Part shown: positions 1 through 8,427 of the stretch, one piece after another | Numbering within the stretch: the stretch's first letter is position 1 | Layout: every line of letters begins with the position of its first letter | Notes under the pieces: model-generated | The model's input: the letters and a program-made list of their open reading frames with translations, nothing else | Databases searched by the model: none | What the model was told of the DNA's origin: nothing | Program-made: the position numbers and the translations under genes | From: Streptomyces sp. NBC_00569 | GTDB taxonomy: Bacteria; Actinomycetota; Actinomycetes; Streptomycetales; Streptomycetaceae | DNA: 64,000 nucleotides | Direction of reading: 5' to 3' | Assembly: GCF_036345255.1 (NCBI RefSeq) | Contig: NZ_CP107783.1 | Coordinates: 5,009,501 to 5,073,500 of the forward strand

Positions 1-1832
1 AGTTCCAGCGGGTCGGGCGTCCGCGCGCCGCGGGCCCGCTCCTCCAGGGCGAGCGCCCGCACCAGCTCAGGGCGGTGCAGCAGGGACGTGGCGGTCTCGC
101 CCTCGCCGGACGCCTCCAGGGCGAGACCGAGGCCGACCCACGCCGGGCGGGTGGCGGGGGCGCCGGTCAGGACGGCGCGGTAGCGGTCCACCGCGCGCGC
201 CGCGTTCGCCGGCCCGCCGCGCAGGAGGCACATGTCCGCTTCGAGGAGGTCCGGGGACCGTTCCACGCCGGAGAGCCGCGCAAGGGTGTCCGGGGTGAAC
301 GTTCCTGCATCAGCGATGTGCAGCCTCCGTAGTTCACAGCGGAGTTCGGGCTGACGCTGCGGCGGGTCCGCGCGCGGCCGGGACGGCGGCACGGTCACCT
401 CTTCGCCCGGGCCGCCGCCGAGCCGGTGGTCGGCGAGCAGCCGGGTCGCGGCCGGGTCGGGCGCGAGGTTGTGGCTGCACCATGTGGACCGCAGATCGGC
501 CAGTTCGGCCCGCGCCGGGGCGAATGCCTCGGCCGGTACGTCGTCGTCGGCCCACGGGACGGTCTGGCGCGCCATCTCCGTGACGAAGCTGCGGCCCCAC
601 GGGGTGAGCCCGGGCTGGCCGGCCAGCGTGCGCAGGGCGATCGCCACCGCGTCGCGCCACACGGCGAACTCGAAGTGCGCGAGGACGGCACGGGGGCCGG
701 CCAGGGCGTGCCGTTCGGTGCGCCAGAAGTCGGCGACGCCGGTGAACGCGTACGTGCCGTGGAGCAGGCCCCACGGCGGGCGCGGGTCGGTACGCCAGGG
801 CGCGTAGAGCAGCGTGTCCTGGCGCGGCCCGCGCGCCGCCCTGTCGACGAGCTGGATCTGGTGGCTCAGACCGTTGAGCACGGAGTGCCGTGACTCGTGG
901 ACGAGGGTGACCGCGAAGTCGACGGCGTCGCGCGGCAGGGAGACCAGTGCGCTGCCGAACGCCTCGGCGTACGAGGCGCTGGAGGTGCGGAAGCGGGGCA
1001 TGCCCGGCAGGGGCACGAGCGAGTTCAGGACGAGCGGCACCGTGCGGGCCGCGTCCGGGTGACGGGCCCCGAGCAGGCGCGCCGCGTCGTGCAGATGCCG
1101 CTGCCAGGTGTCCGACTCTCCGTCCGTGAGCGGGGCAGGGGGCGGCCAGGGGGACCGGAAGTCGCGGTAGGGGTCGGCATCGTCCAGCAGAACGGCGGGG
1201 CCCGGCTCGCGCGGGGTCCAGCTCAGCAGGCGTGCGGGGTGCCAGCCGGGGGCGCGCAGGTGCGGATCGGCGGGCAGTTCGAGGGTGTGCGGGCCGAGCG
1301 TGACGCGGGCGGGGCCGCGCCCGTCCGTCTCCAGCGTGGCGACGTCGTGGTCACCGGGGGCGTCGTCGAGTACGGCGTGCCCGACGGTCGGCAGGATCAC
1401 CTTGCCCGCCCACGCGGGTAAGCGGACGCGCGCGGGAAGTCCGGCCCGCAGCGCGGCCGCCGCGGCGAGCGCGTGCGCGTAGCCCGCCTCCCGCCACAAG
1501 GGGGGCTCGCCGGGCCGGGGACCGGCGACGCCGCCCTGCAGTCGCCCGAGTAGGCGGACCGCCCAGACGCCAACCGGCGGGTGCCGGAGCACGCTCGCCA
1601 CGGCATGCGGATCGAGGGCCTCCGCGCGGGCCAGCAGCTCGAAGGCGTGCGCCAGCGGGGGCAGCGGTCCTGCGCTTTCTTCCGTCTCGCGTTCCGCGGC
1701 GGCCAGGGCCCGCAGCATGAGCATGCGGCGGCTGCGCTCCGCCGCCGCGATACGGGTCCCGGTGGGTGCGGTGATGCGCCCGGTCGCGATGGCCTCAAGG
1801 TCGGCGACCGACACGTGGTGCCGCGTCAGCAC
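1..1832 (-). CDS. HExxH-motif protein (putative peptide-modifying oxygenase), C-terminus beyond window
   Basis: This reading frame stays open from a GTG at 1832 to the left window edge, about 610 codons, so the stop lies outside. The visible protein is Ala/Arg-rich. It carries HESRH (HExxH) at about residues 312-316, inside LVHESRHSVLNGLSHQIQLVD. This places it in the 'HEXXH motif domain' family found next to FxSxx-COOH peptides, some members of which are described as peptide β-hydroxylases. The GTG overlaps the stop of the preceding 99-aa gene by 7 nt, so the two are translationally coupled. No radical-SAM domain is seen here, unlike the fused FxsB type. A metalloprotease-like or pure binding role cannot be excluded. 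Family assignment is fairly sure; the reaction is inferred. Confidence 0.72.
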   Translation of the reverse strand, partial: MLTRHHVSVADLEAIATGRITAPTGTRIAAAERSRRMLMLRALAAAERETEESAGPLPPLAHAFELLARAEALDPHAVASVLRHPPVGVWAVRLLGRLQGGVAGPRPGEPPLWREAGYAHALAAAAALRAGLPARVRLPAWAGKVILPTVGHAVLDDAPGDHDVATLETDGRGPARVTLGPHTLELPADPHLRAPGWHPARLLSWTPREPGPAVLLDDADPYRDFRSPWPPPAPLTDGESDTWQRHLHDAARLLGARHPDAARTVPLVLNSLVPLPGMPRFRTSSASYAEAFGSALVSLPRDAVDFAVTLVHESRHSVLNGLSHQIQLVDRAARGPRQDTLLYAPWRTDPRPPWGLLHGTYAFTGVADFWRTERHALAGPRAVLAHFEFAVWRDAVAIALRTLAGQPGLTPWGRSFVTEMARQTVPWADDDVPAEAFAPARAELADLRSTWCSHNLAPDPAATRLLADHRLGGGPGEEVTVPPSRPRADPPQRQPELRCELRRLHIADAGTFTPDTLARLSGVERSPDLLEADMCLLRGGPANAARAVDRYRAVLTGAPATRPAWVGLGLALEASGEGETATSLLHRPELVRALALEERARGARTPDPLE

Positions 1833-2125
1833 GGCAGGACAGGCCGGTCGGGCTCGTCAGGCAGGTCGCACGGGGATACCGGTTCGGGCGGCCCGTGCTC
1901 GTGCCGGGGCTCCTGGGGAGCCGTGCCGCCGTGCTGTCGCGGGCTGAAGTACGGACTCCCGTCCCCGCTGCCCACGACCTGCCCGACGGCGTCCTCCGTC
2001 AGATGTTCGAGCAGCGCGTTCTGCGCCTCCGCCACCAGCGGGTCCCTCAGTGCCATGGCCTCCTGGAGGCCCCAACGGCTGAGATCGACAAGTCCGGTCT
2101 CGATGTCAGTCGTAGAAGTCCTCAC
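1826..2125 (-). CDS. FxsA-like small protein, candidate modified-peptide precursor
   Basis: This 99-aa protein starts at GTG 2125, chosen because AGGGGGA lies about 8 nt upstream; the longer ATG start at 2188 has no such site. The N-terminal half, LVDLSRWGLQEAMALRDPL followed by VAEAQNALLEHL, resembles the leader-like region of FxSxx-COOH (FxsA) proteins. The C-terminal half is Pro/Gly/His-rich and low in complexity, and it ends PVLPC with two Cys in the last 15 residues rather than the usual FxSxx tail. Its stop overlaps the start of the HExxH gene, which implies stoichiometric co-expression with its presumed modifier. Precursor status is inferred from size and context only. Confidence 0.6.
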   Translation of the reverse strand: MRTSTTDIETGLVDLSRWGLQEAMALRDPLVAEAQNALLEHLTEDAVGQVVGSGDGSPYFSPRQHGGTAPQEPRHEHGPPEPVSPCDLPDEPDRPVLPC

Positions 2126-2528
2126 GTCAAACTTCCCCCTGTCGGCTCCCGCTCGCGGCCCCGCGGCGCAGACCCACCTCCTTCCCATAGTGGCCCGTGG
2201 TCAGCCGCGCCGAAAGGGGCTCCGGTGGCCATCAAGGCTTGAATTGTTCGATTCATGGCCGGGGGAGGCGGCATTCGGTGCCGCGACACACCGTTGACCG
2301 GGTACTCAACTGGCGTGTCCCGTGGGGCAATTGATGCGTTCTGACGTTACGTGTCCCCGACTCGGCCACAGACACGGTTCCTCTCGCCCCCGGAACACGG
2401 TTCCTGACGGTCCGACATGGACTTCCCGGCGCCTCTTGTCACGCAGCCGCGCCGACCGTCCCCCACTCGCACCCGTGCGGACCCTCCCGGCTCGCGCGCC
2501 CCGTGAGGTGCCCGCAGGGTGCGGAGGT
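2126..2528. other. Intergenic region between divergent genes
   Basis: About 400 nt separate the HExxH pair (minus strand) from the membrane transferase (plus strand), so both promoters should lie here. I see no convincing additional gene. Reading frames crossing this stretch lack a ribosome-binding site and have a composition typical of shadows. Confidence 0.4.
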
Positions 2529-3740
2529 GTGACCCAGCAGCAACTCGGCCCGGCCTCCGCCACTGTCCCCGTCGCGGAGCCCGGCGCCGAACCACGTTCC
2601 CGCTCGGCCCGGCTCCGGGCCGCCGCCCCCCTGCTCACCGCACTCGGCCTGTTCGCCGCGGTCCGGCTCACCGGTGTCGTCGCGATGACGGTCGCCGCCT
2701 CGCTGACCGGAAAGCGTTCCGGCACCCTGCTCGGCCGGTCCTGGGACTCGCTCTGGTACCTCAGGATCGCCGCGAACGGCTACGGCCGCTCCGTCCACTA
2801 CAAGCCGGGCATCATCTTCAACGACCTCGCGTTCTTCCCGCTCTACCCCGGCCTGGTCCGCGCGGTGGGGACCGTGCTCCCGCTCAGCGGCGGCGCCACG
2901 GGGATGCTCATCGCCTGGACCGCGTCCCTGGCCGCGGCGGCCGGGATCTACCTGATCGGGGTGCGCCTGCACTCGCGGCCCGTCGCCGTCTTCATGGTCC
3001 TGCTGTGGGGGCTGCTGCCGCACTCCGTGATCCTCACGATGGCGTACACCGAGCCGCTGCTCACCGCCTTCGCCGCCTGGTCCCTGTACGCGGTCCTGAC
3101 CGGCCGGTGGATCTGGGCGGGCACGCTCGCCTCGCTGGCCGGGGTGTCCCGTCCCAACGGCTTCGCGGTCGCCGCCGCGGTCCTCGTCGCGGCGGCGTAC
3201 GAGGTGATCCACAACCGCGGCAGAAACGTTTCCCACAGGCTGTGGACAGGCGCCGCGATCGCCCCGCTCGGCTGGACCGGCTACGTCCTGTGGGTCGGCG
3301 TCCAAAGAGGCGATCCGCTCGGCGGCTACTTCGCCGTGCAGCGGGACTGGGGCTCGCGCTTCGACTTCGGCGTCGGCGCGCTGCGCGTCGTACGGCATCT
3401 GCTGCTCCAGGGCGACCGCTTCGTCTTCCCCGTGACGCTCCTGATCGTCGCCTCCGCGGTGCTGCTGTTCGCGCTGCTCATCGCCGAGCGGGCGGCCCCG
3501 CTGCCGCTCATCGTCTACAGCGGCGTACTCCTGCTCGTCGCGCTCGGCGGCGCCGGCTTCTTCCCGTCCAAGCCGCGCTTCCTGCTGCCCGCGTTCCCCC
3601 TGCTGCTGCCGCTGGCCCTGGCACTGGCACGAACGGCGAAAGCCCGGCCGCGCAGCGCCCTTCTGGTGATGGGCGCCCTGGCCGGGCTCTCACTTGCGTA
3701 CGGGACGTATCTGGTCGCGTACGCGCACAGGCCCCTGTGA
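2529..3740 (+). CDS. PIG-V-like integral membrane mannosyltransferase
   Basis: This is a polytopic membrane protein of about 403 aa with roughly 9-11 hydrophobic segments. WDSLWYLRIAANGYG at residues 72-86 sits just after the first membrane segment and resembles the catalytic-loop motif of PIG-V/GPI-mannosyltransferase-2 type GT-C enzymes. These use a polyprenyl-phosphate sugar donor on the outer face of the membrane. FFPLYPGLVR and MAYTEPLLTAFAAWSLYAV are also typical of the family. The GTG at 2529 is preferred because the upstream in-frame extension is Arg/Pro-rich and soluble; AGGG lies about 9 nt before it. The acceptor in Streptomyces is unknown. It ends 16 nt before the convergent YbjN gene. 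Confidence 0.62.
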   Translation: MTQQQLGPASATVPVAEPGAEPRSRSARLRAAAPLLTALGLFAAVRLTGVVAMTVAASLTGKRSGTLLGRSWDSLWYLRIAANGYGRSVHYKPGIIFNDLAFFPLYPGLVRAVGTVLPLSGGATGMLIAWTASLAAAAGIYLIGVRLHSRPVAVFMVLLWGLLPHSVILTMAYTEPLLTAFAAWSLYAVLTGRWIWAGTLASLAGVSRPNGFAVAAAVLVAAAYEVIHNRGRNVSHRLWTGAAIAPLGWTGYVLWVGVQRGDPLGGYFAVQRDWGSRFDFGVGALRVVRHLLLQGDRFVFPVTLLIVASAVLLFALLIAERAAPLPLIVYSGVLLLVALGGAGFFPSKPRFLLPAFPLLLPLALALARTAKARPRSALLVMGALAGLSLAYGTYLVAYAHRPL

Positions 3741-3756
3741 TCGGCTGCTGACGTGC

Positions 3757-4293
3757 CTACTCGTCGTCGGACGGCTTCTCGTCGTCGGCGGAGTCCACGG
3801 CCTGCTCCAGGCCGAGCTGCTCGACCAGCCAGCGGTCGAACTCGATGGCGGCGCGCACCCAGCTGACCGTCGAGGACACGAAGTGCTCCAGGCTGACGCC
3901 CGTGCCGATGAGCATCTGCGCCTCACCGATGAGGCGGACCGTGCCGTCGTCGTGGGTGTGGCTGTAGACCTTGGGCCACAGGGTGCGGCGGTTCCAGTCG
4001 TCGATGGTCTCGAGGAGCGCCGGCTTGGTCTCGAGGTCGTGCGGGCGGTCGTAGAACGTCCGCACCGAGAAGACCTGCTGGTCGTCCTCGCCGCGGAACA
4101 TGAAGTACGTGCGGAACTCCTCCCACGGAGCCGCGAGGTCACCCTCTTCGTCGAGGACGTACTTGAGCTCCATCTGCTCGAGGAGCTGCTTGACGAGGTC
4201 CTGATCGGGGACGACGGGGCCCGCCGGTCCTGAGCCCTGCGGCTGCTGGGGCTGTCCCCCGAAATTCGGAATCGAGGACGGGTCGATGCTCAC
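3757..4293 (-). CDS. YbjN-domain protein
   Basis: This acidic cytoplasmic protein has 178 aa. The N-terminus is Pro/Gln/Gly-rich (NFGGQPQQPQGSG), followed by a YbjN fold running from about residue 40 to 160 (QLLEQMELKYVLDEEGDL, then YFMFRGEDDQQVFSVRTFY, then a LIGEAQMLIGTGVSLEHF segment). The C-terminus is highly acidic (DSADDEKPSDDE). YbjN proteins in actinobacteria resemble type III secretion chaperones in fold but have no established reaction. GTG 4293 is chosen because GAAGGGA lies about 8 nt upstream; the longer ATG form adds a non-conserved 20 residues. It is convergent with the membrane transferase and probably monocistronic. Confidence 0.8.
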   Translation of the reverse strand: MSIDPSSIPNFGGQPQQPQGSGPAGPVVPDQDLVKQLLEQMELKYVLDEEGDLAAPWEEFRTYFMFRGEDDQQVFSVRTFYDRPHDLETKPALLETIDDWNRRTLWPKVYSHTHDDGTVRLIGEAQMLIGTGVSLEHFVSSTVSWVRAAIEFDRWLVEQLGLEQAVDSADDEKPSDDE

Positions 4294-4486
4294 GTGCTTG
4301 GTCCCTTCGTACGGATTCCGCCATCCTCCCCCATGGCGGGTGGGAAGTGACAACCCCCGACCGGTTGGATCGGACCGAGTTCCGGCACCGGCGTGACCGG
4401 ATCACCCCCGCGGAGCAGCGGCCCCGCCGCCCGTCCTCCCGAGCGGCAGGGCACCGAGCCGGTCCGGCATCGGCGTTCGCCTCGCG

Positions 4487-7102
4487 CTACAGCGTCTTTC
4501 CGGTGGCCGGGCCCACGATCAGGCCGTCGCCGAAGAAGTCCACGCGGACCGTGTCGCCGTCGGTCACCTCGCCGGAGAGGATCTCCTTCGCGAGCCGGTC
4601 ACCGATCGCGGTCTGCACGAGCCGGCGCAGCGGGCGCGCGCCGTACGCGGGGTCGTTGCCCTCGTCGGCGAGCCAGGCCAGGGCCGCGTCGGAGACGTCC
4701 AGGGTGAGCCGACGCTCGGCGAGCCGCTTCGCGAGCCTGCCGATCTGCAGCTTCGCGATCCGCTCCAGCTCCTGCCTGTTCAGCGCGGAGAAGACGACGA
4801 GGTCGTCGAGCCGGTTGATGAACTCGGGCTTGAACGACGCCCGTACGACCTCCAGGACCTGCTGCTTCTTCTGCTCCTCACTCGTCGTCGGCTCCACCAG
4901 GCTGTGTCCGCTCAGGAACTGACTGCCGAGGTTCGAGGTGAGCACGAGAATCGTGTTGCGGAAGTCGACCGTGCGGCCCTGACCGTCCGTGAGACGGCCG
5001 TCGTCGAGCACCTGGAGCAGGACGTCGAAGACCTCCGGGTGCGCCTTCTCGACCTCGTCGAGCAGGACGACGCTGTACGGACGCCTGCGCACCGCCTCGG
5101 TGAGCTGACCGCCCTCCTCGTACCCGACGTAGCCGGGAGGGGCGCCGACAAGACGCGCCACGGAGTGCTTCTCTCCGTACTCGCTCATGTCGATGCGGAT
5201 CATGGCCCGCTCGTCGTCGAACAGGAAGTCGGCGAGTGCCTTGGCCAGTTCGGTCTTGCCGACGCCGGTCGGGCCGAGGAACAGGAAGGATCCGGTCGGC
5301 CGGTCGGGGTCGGCGATCCCGGCGCGGGTGCGGCGCACGGCGTCGGACACCGCCCGTACGGCCTCGGTCTGGCCGATCAGGCGCTTGCCGAGCTCGTCCT
5401 CCATGCGCAGCAGCTTCTGCGTCTCGCCCTCCAGGAGCCGCCCGGCCGGAATGCCGGTCCAGGCCGCCACCACGTCCGCGATGTCGTCCGGGCCGACCTC
5501 GTCCTTGACCATCGTGTCGGCCTTGGACGCCTCCTCCTCTTCCTCCGTGGCGGCCTCCAAGTCCCTTTCCAGGGTGGGGATCTCGCCGTAGAGGAGCTTG
5601 GACGCGGTGTCGAAGTCGCCGTCGCGCTGGGCGCGCTCGGCCTGGCCGCGCAGCTCGTCGAGCTTCTCCTTCAGCTCACCGACGCGGTTGAGGGACTGCT
5701 TCTCCTTCTCCCAGCGGGCGGTGAGGCCGCGCAGCTCCTCCTCCTTGTCGGCGAGGTCGCGCCGCAGCTTCTCCAGGCGCTGCTTGCTGGCCGGATCCGT
5801 CTCCTTGGACAGGGCCAGCTCCTCCATCCTCAGCCGGTCGACGGCGCGCTGGAGTTCGTCGATCTCGACGGGCGACGAGTCGATCTCCATGCGCAGCCGG
5901 GACGCCGCCTCGTCCACGAGGTCGATGGCCTTGTCCGGCAGGAAGCGGGAGGTGATGTACCGGTCGGAGAGCGACGCGGCGGCGACGAGCGCGCTGTCGG
6001 CGATCTGGACCTTGTGGTGGGCCTCGTACCGGCCCTTGAGCCCGCGCAGGATCGCGATCGAGTCCTCGACCGTCGGCTCGGCGACCAGCACCTGCTGGAA
6101 GCGGCGCTCCAGGGCCGGGTCCTTCTCGATCCGCTCGCGGTACTCGTCGAGCGTGGTCGCGCCGACCATGCGCAGCTCGCCGCGCGCGAGCATCGGCTTC
6201 AGCATGTTGCCCGCGTCCATGGAGGAGTCGCCGCCCGCGCCGGCCCCGACGACCGTGTGCAGCTCGTCGATGAACGTGATGACCTGCCCCTCGCTCGCCT
6301 TGATCTCGGAGAGGACGGTCTTGAGGCGCTCCTCGAACTCACCGCGGTACTTCGCGCCGGCGACCATCGCGCCCAGGTCCAGCGAGACGAGCCGCTTGTC
6401 CTTGAGCGACTCCGGCACGTCCCCCTTCACGATGCGCTGGGCGAGGCCCTCGACGACGGCGGTCTTGCCGACACCGGGCTCACCGATCAGGACGGGGTTG
6501 TTCTTCGTACGGCGGGACAGCACCTGCACCACACGCCGGATCTCCTGATCGCGCCCGATGACAGGGTCGAGCCTGCCCTCGCGCGCGGCGGCGGTGAGAT
6601 CGGTGCCGAACTTCTCCAGGGCCTTGTACTGGCCCTCGGGGTCGGGTGTGGTCACCCGGCGCCCTCCCCTGCTCTTCTCGAAGGCGGCGAGCAGCTTCTT
6701 GGCGCTCGCCCCCTGTTCCGTCAGTACGTCGGCGACAGTGCCGCCCTTCGCGGCGATGCCGATGAGCAGATGCTCGGTGGAGAGGTACTCGTCCCCGAGC
6801 TCCTTCGCGCGCTGCTCCGCGTCGGCGATGACCGCCAGCAGGTCCCGGTTGGGCCCGGGCGGCGCGACGGTCGAGCCGGTCACGCTGGGCAGCGCGCCGA
6901 GGACCCGCTCGGCCCCGGACCGCACGGCGGCCTGATCGGCTTCGACGGCCGTCAGCAGGTCCGTGATGTTCTCGTTCTCCTGGCCCTCGAGAAGCGCCAG
7001 GAGCAGATGCGCGGGGGTCAGATCCGCGTGCCCCGCGGACACGGCCCGACTGGTGGCCGCGTTGATCGCGTCCCGGCTCCGGTTCGTCAGCTCGGCGTCC
7101 AC
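4487..7102 (-). CDS. clpB: ClpB disaggregase (Hsp100 ATPase)
   Basis: ClpB resolubilises aggregated protein together with DnaK/DnaJ/GrpE. The 871-aa protein has the complete layout: Clp-N double repeat ([15 protein letters not shown] near residue 30; [16 protein letters not shown] near 110), first AAA+ with Walker A GEPGVGKT at 207-214, a long coiled-coil M domain around 400-520 ([18 protein letters not shown]), second AAA+ with GPTGVGKT at about 610-617 and a conserved C-terminal D2 small domain ([20 protein letters not shown]). GTG 7102 is chosen because GGAGGAGAG precedes it and the next residues, [16 protein letters not shown], match the family start. A HAIR operator lies 63 nt upstream, so the gene belongs to the HspR regulon. 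Confidence 0.97.
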   Translation of the reverse strand: MDAELTNRSRDAINAATSRAVSAGHADLTPAHLLLALLEGQENENITDLLTAVEADQAAVRSGAERVLGALPSVTGSTVAPPGPNRDLLAVIADAEQRAKELGDEYLSTEHLLIGIAAKGGTVADVLTEQGASAKKLLAAFEKSRGGRRVTTPDPEGQYKALEKFGTDLTAAAREGRLDPVIGRDQEIRRVVQVLSRRTKNNPVLIGEPGVGKTAVVEGLAQRIVKGDVPESLKDKRLVSLDLGAMVAGAKYRGEFEERLKTVLSEIKASEGQVITFIDELHTVVGAGAGGDSSMDAGNMLKPMLARGELRMVGATTLDEYRERIEKDPALERRFQQVLVAEPTVEDSIAILRGLKGRYEAHHKVQIADSALVAAASLSDRYITSRFLPDKAIDLVDEAASRLRMEIDSSPVEIDELQRAVDRLRMEELALSKETDPASKQRLEKLRRDLADKEEELRGLTARWEKEKQSLNRVGELKEKLDELRGQAERAQRDGDFDTASKLLYGEIPTLERDLEAATEEEEEASKADTMVKDEVGPDDIADVVAAWTGIPAGRLLEGETQKLLRMEDELGKRLIGQTEAVRAVSDAVRRTRAGIADPDRPTGSFLFLGPTGVGKTELAKALADFLFDDERAMIRIDMSEYGEKHSVARLVGAPPGYVGYEEGGQLTEAVRRRPYSVVLLDEVEKAHPEVFDVLLQVLDDGRLTDGQGRTVDFRNTILVLTSNLGSQFLSGHSLVEPTTSEEQKKQQVLEVVRASFKPEFINRLDDLVVFSALNRQELERIAKLQIGRLAKRLAERRLTLDVSDAALAWLADEGNDPAYGARPLRRLVQTAIGDRLAKEILSGEVTDGDTVRVDFFGDGLIVGPATGKTL

Positions 7103-7164
7103 GTGCGCACTCTCCTCCTGTACGTCTGCCTCTCCAGCACACTGACCCTGCCAGCATACACAAA

Positions 7165-7185
7165 GTTGAGTCGATTCCACTCAAG
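7165..7185. promoter_or_regulatory. HAIR (HspR operator) upstream of clpB
   Basis: GTTGAGT-N7-ACTCAAG matches the HspR-associated inverted repeat CTTGAGT-N7-ACTCAAG with one mismatch in the left arm. It lies between clpB and the divergent oxidoreductase gene at 7245. Repression by the HspR encoded at 12.1-12.6 kb is expected for clpB from knowledge of the regulon. Confidence 0.92.
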
Positions 7186-7244
7186 GGTGCGCGTCGGGTA
7201 TCCCGGGGCGGGATATGTCCTGGAACGGGGATATCTTCCGGAGC

Positions 7245-7673
7245 ATGGCCAAGCGGAACGACCCCCTGAACCCCGACCCGACCTTCCTCGGCTTCTGGAG
7301 GGAACGGCACCTGTGCACGCTGACGACCCTGCGCCCCGACGGCACCCCGCACGTGGTGCCGGTCGGCGTCACGTACGACCCCGAGGCGGGTCTGGCGCGG
7401 GTGATCGCGAACAAGGCGAGCGCGAAGGTGTCGCACGTGCTCGCGGGGTCCGCGGCACAGGAGGGCGGGGCCCGGGTCGCGGTCTGCCAGGTCGACGGCC
7501 GGCGCTGGGCGACCCTCGAAGGGCTCGCGGTGGTCCGTACGGAGCCGGACCGCGTCGCGGAGGCGGTACGCCGGTACGCGGAGCGCTACGAGCGCGTGCC
7601 CGCGCCGAATCCGGACCGGGTCGCCATCGAGATCACACTGACGCGGGCGACAGGCAACGGGACCCCGTCGTGA
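7245..7673 (+). CDS. PPOX/FDOR-family flavin or F420-dependent oxidoreductase
   Basis: This split-barrel protein has about 142 aa. The core FWRERHLCTLTTLRPDGTPHVVPVGVTYD is the β-barrel signature of the pyridoxamine-phosphate-oxidase-like superfamily, in which many actinobacterial members bind F420 or a flavin, or act as a heme/biliverdin reductase. A second strand block, VAVCQVDGRRWATLEGLAVV, closes the barrel. ATG 7245 starts the conserved part (MAKRNDPLNPDP). An in-frame ATG at 7215 would add 10 residues and has a slightly better spaced GGGGCGGG. The gene is divergent from clpB, and the HAIR site lies only 59-79 nt upstream, so heat control is possible but unproven. Substrate unknown. Confidence 0.8.
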   Translation: MAKRNDPLNPDPTFLGFWRERHLCTLTTLRPDGTPHVVPVGVTYDPEAGLARVIANKASAKVSHVLAGSAAQEGGARVAVCQVDGRRWATLEGLAVVRTEPDRVAEAVRRYAERYERVPAPNPDRVAIEITLTRATGNGTPS

Positions 7674-7688
7674 CAGCCGCACAAAGCT

Positions 7689-7730
7689 GCAGCGGCGCCA
7701 CCGTGTTCAGGTCCACGGTGGCGCCGCTGC
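7689..7730. terminator. Strong hairpin after the PPOX gene
   Basis: A perfect 16-bp stem (GCAGCGGCGCCACCGT and its complement) with a 10-nt loop, followed by GGGGGG rather than T's. It lies between two convergent genes and can serve both. Confidence 0.85.
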
Positions 7731-7773
7731 GGGGGGAAGCACCTGCGCGATCTACAACGACGGGGGAATCGCG

Positions 7774-8118
7774 TCAGGCACTGCGGGGGGTGGCTGAGGT
7801 GGTACGCGGAACTTCCGGTCCCGCCTCCCGGACCAGCTGGTGGTCACGCTGGTCGAGGTTGACGAAGACCATTCCGTATCTGACGGCGCACCGCACGGGC
7901 TGTGGGGCACCCCGAGGGCGGCGAAGACACCGGTAGGCCCGGATCTCGTCGTCGTCGAACTCGTCCCGCACGACGACGATCGGCTCGCCGAACAGGGTGA
8001 CCATCAACGAATCGCCGCGATGGGGAATCGCCGTGGCGAGGTCGATGAAATGCCACCCGGACCGGTAGGCCGTCGCCATCTCACGGCGAAATGTTCTGTC
8101 GTCGGGCGGAGTGGTCAT
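7774..8118 (-). CDS. Degenerate Rieske-oxygenase-like N-terminal domain
   Basis: This 114-aa protein resembles the start of Rieske non-heme iron oxygenases (AYRSGWHFIDLATAIPHRGD, then VTLFGEPIVVVRDEFDDDEI), but the iron-sulfur ligands are gone. The expected CxH reads CLRR, and the second C-x2-H box and the loop between are missing, so the chain jumps to a C-terminal strand (YGMVFVNLDQ). It cannot bind a normal [2Fe-2S] cluster. The ATG at 8118 overlaps the stop of the upstream small exported peptide gene (ATGA), so they form one transcript. It may be a repurposed binding domain or a decayed enzyme; the intact frame and coding composition argue against random decay. Confidence 0.62.
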   Translation of the reverse strand: MTTPPDDRTFRREMATAYRSGWHFIDLATAIPHRGDSLMVTLFGEPIVVVRDEFDDDEIRAYRCLRRPRGAPQPVRCAVRYGMVFVNLDQRDHQLVREAGPEVPRTTSATPRSA

Positions 8119-8321
8119 GCGGCCGCGTCCACGGGAGCGACACTCCAGGAAAGATCCGGAGGCGCGATGTTCTTGGCGGCGGACACGTGAGTGGCGGGTG
8201 TGCCACTCCAGGAGAGGTCCTGGGTGCTGAGCACACCGAAAGCCAAACCGGCGGAGAAGGCAACAGCCATCACCGAGCGAAGCATTCTCTTGCACATAGT
8301 GGGCTTCGTCCTCACTTCCAT
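8115..8321 (-). CDS. Small exported peptide with two DLSWS motifs
   Basis: This 68-aa protein has a positively charged N-terminus and a hydrophobic stretch (KRMLRSVMAVAFSAGLAFGV) that looks like a signal peptide. A short mature part follows in which DLSWS occurs twice (TQDLSWSGTPATHVSAA and APPDLSWSVAPVDAAA). ATG 8321 is chosen because GGGGGAGAG lies about 6 nt upstream. Its stop overlaps the start of the Rieske-like gene. It is divergent from two LuxR-HTH regulators with only 106 nt between, which suggests a linked signal or target. I do not recognise a named family; a secreted pheromone-type peptide is one possible reading. Confidence 0.6.
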   Translation of the reverse strand: MEVRTKPTMCKRMLRSVMAVAFSAGLAFGVLSTQDLSWSGTPATHVSAAKNIAPPDLSWSVAPVDAAA

Positions 8322-8427
8322 GGCTTCTCTCCCCCGACTCACTAGACGATGGCTCATTCGGCCATCCAAACACCACAGCATCGATGCATCATGTTCCTGC
8401 ACGTTCAGGACCCTGGGGGGTGGATCT

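Noticed and set aside
334..774. Minus-strand 146-codon frame inside the HExxH gene
   Set aside because: It is in another frame than the continuous HExxH reading frame, is Arg/Pro-rich and shows no domain.
4904..7936. Plus-strand 1010-codon frame opposite clpB
   Set aside because: It is a shadow of clpB on the other strand; composition is unnatural and there is no ribosome-binding site.
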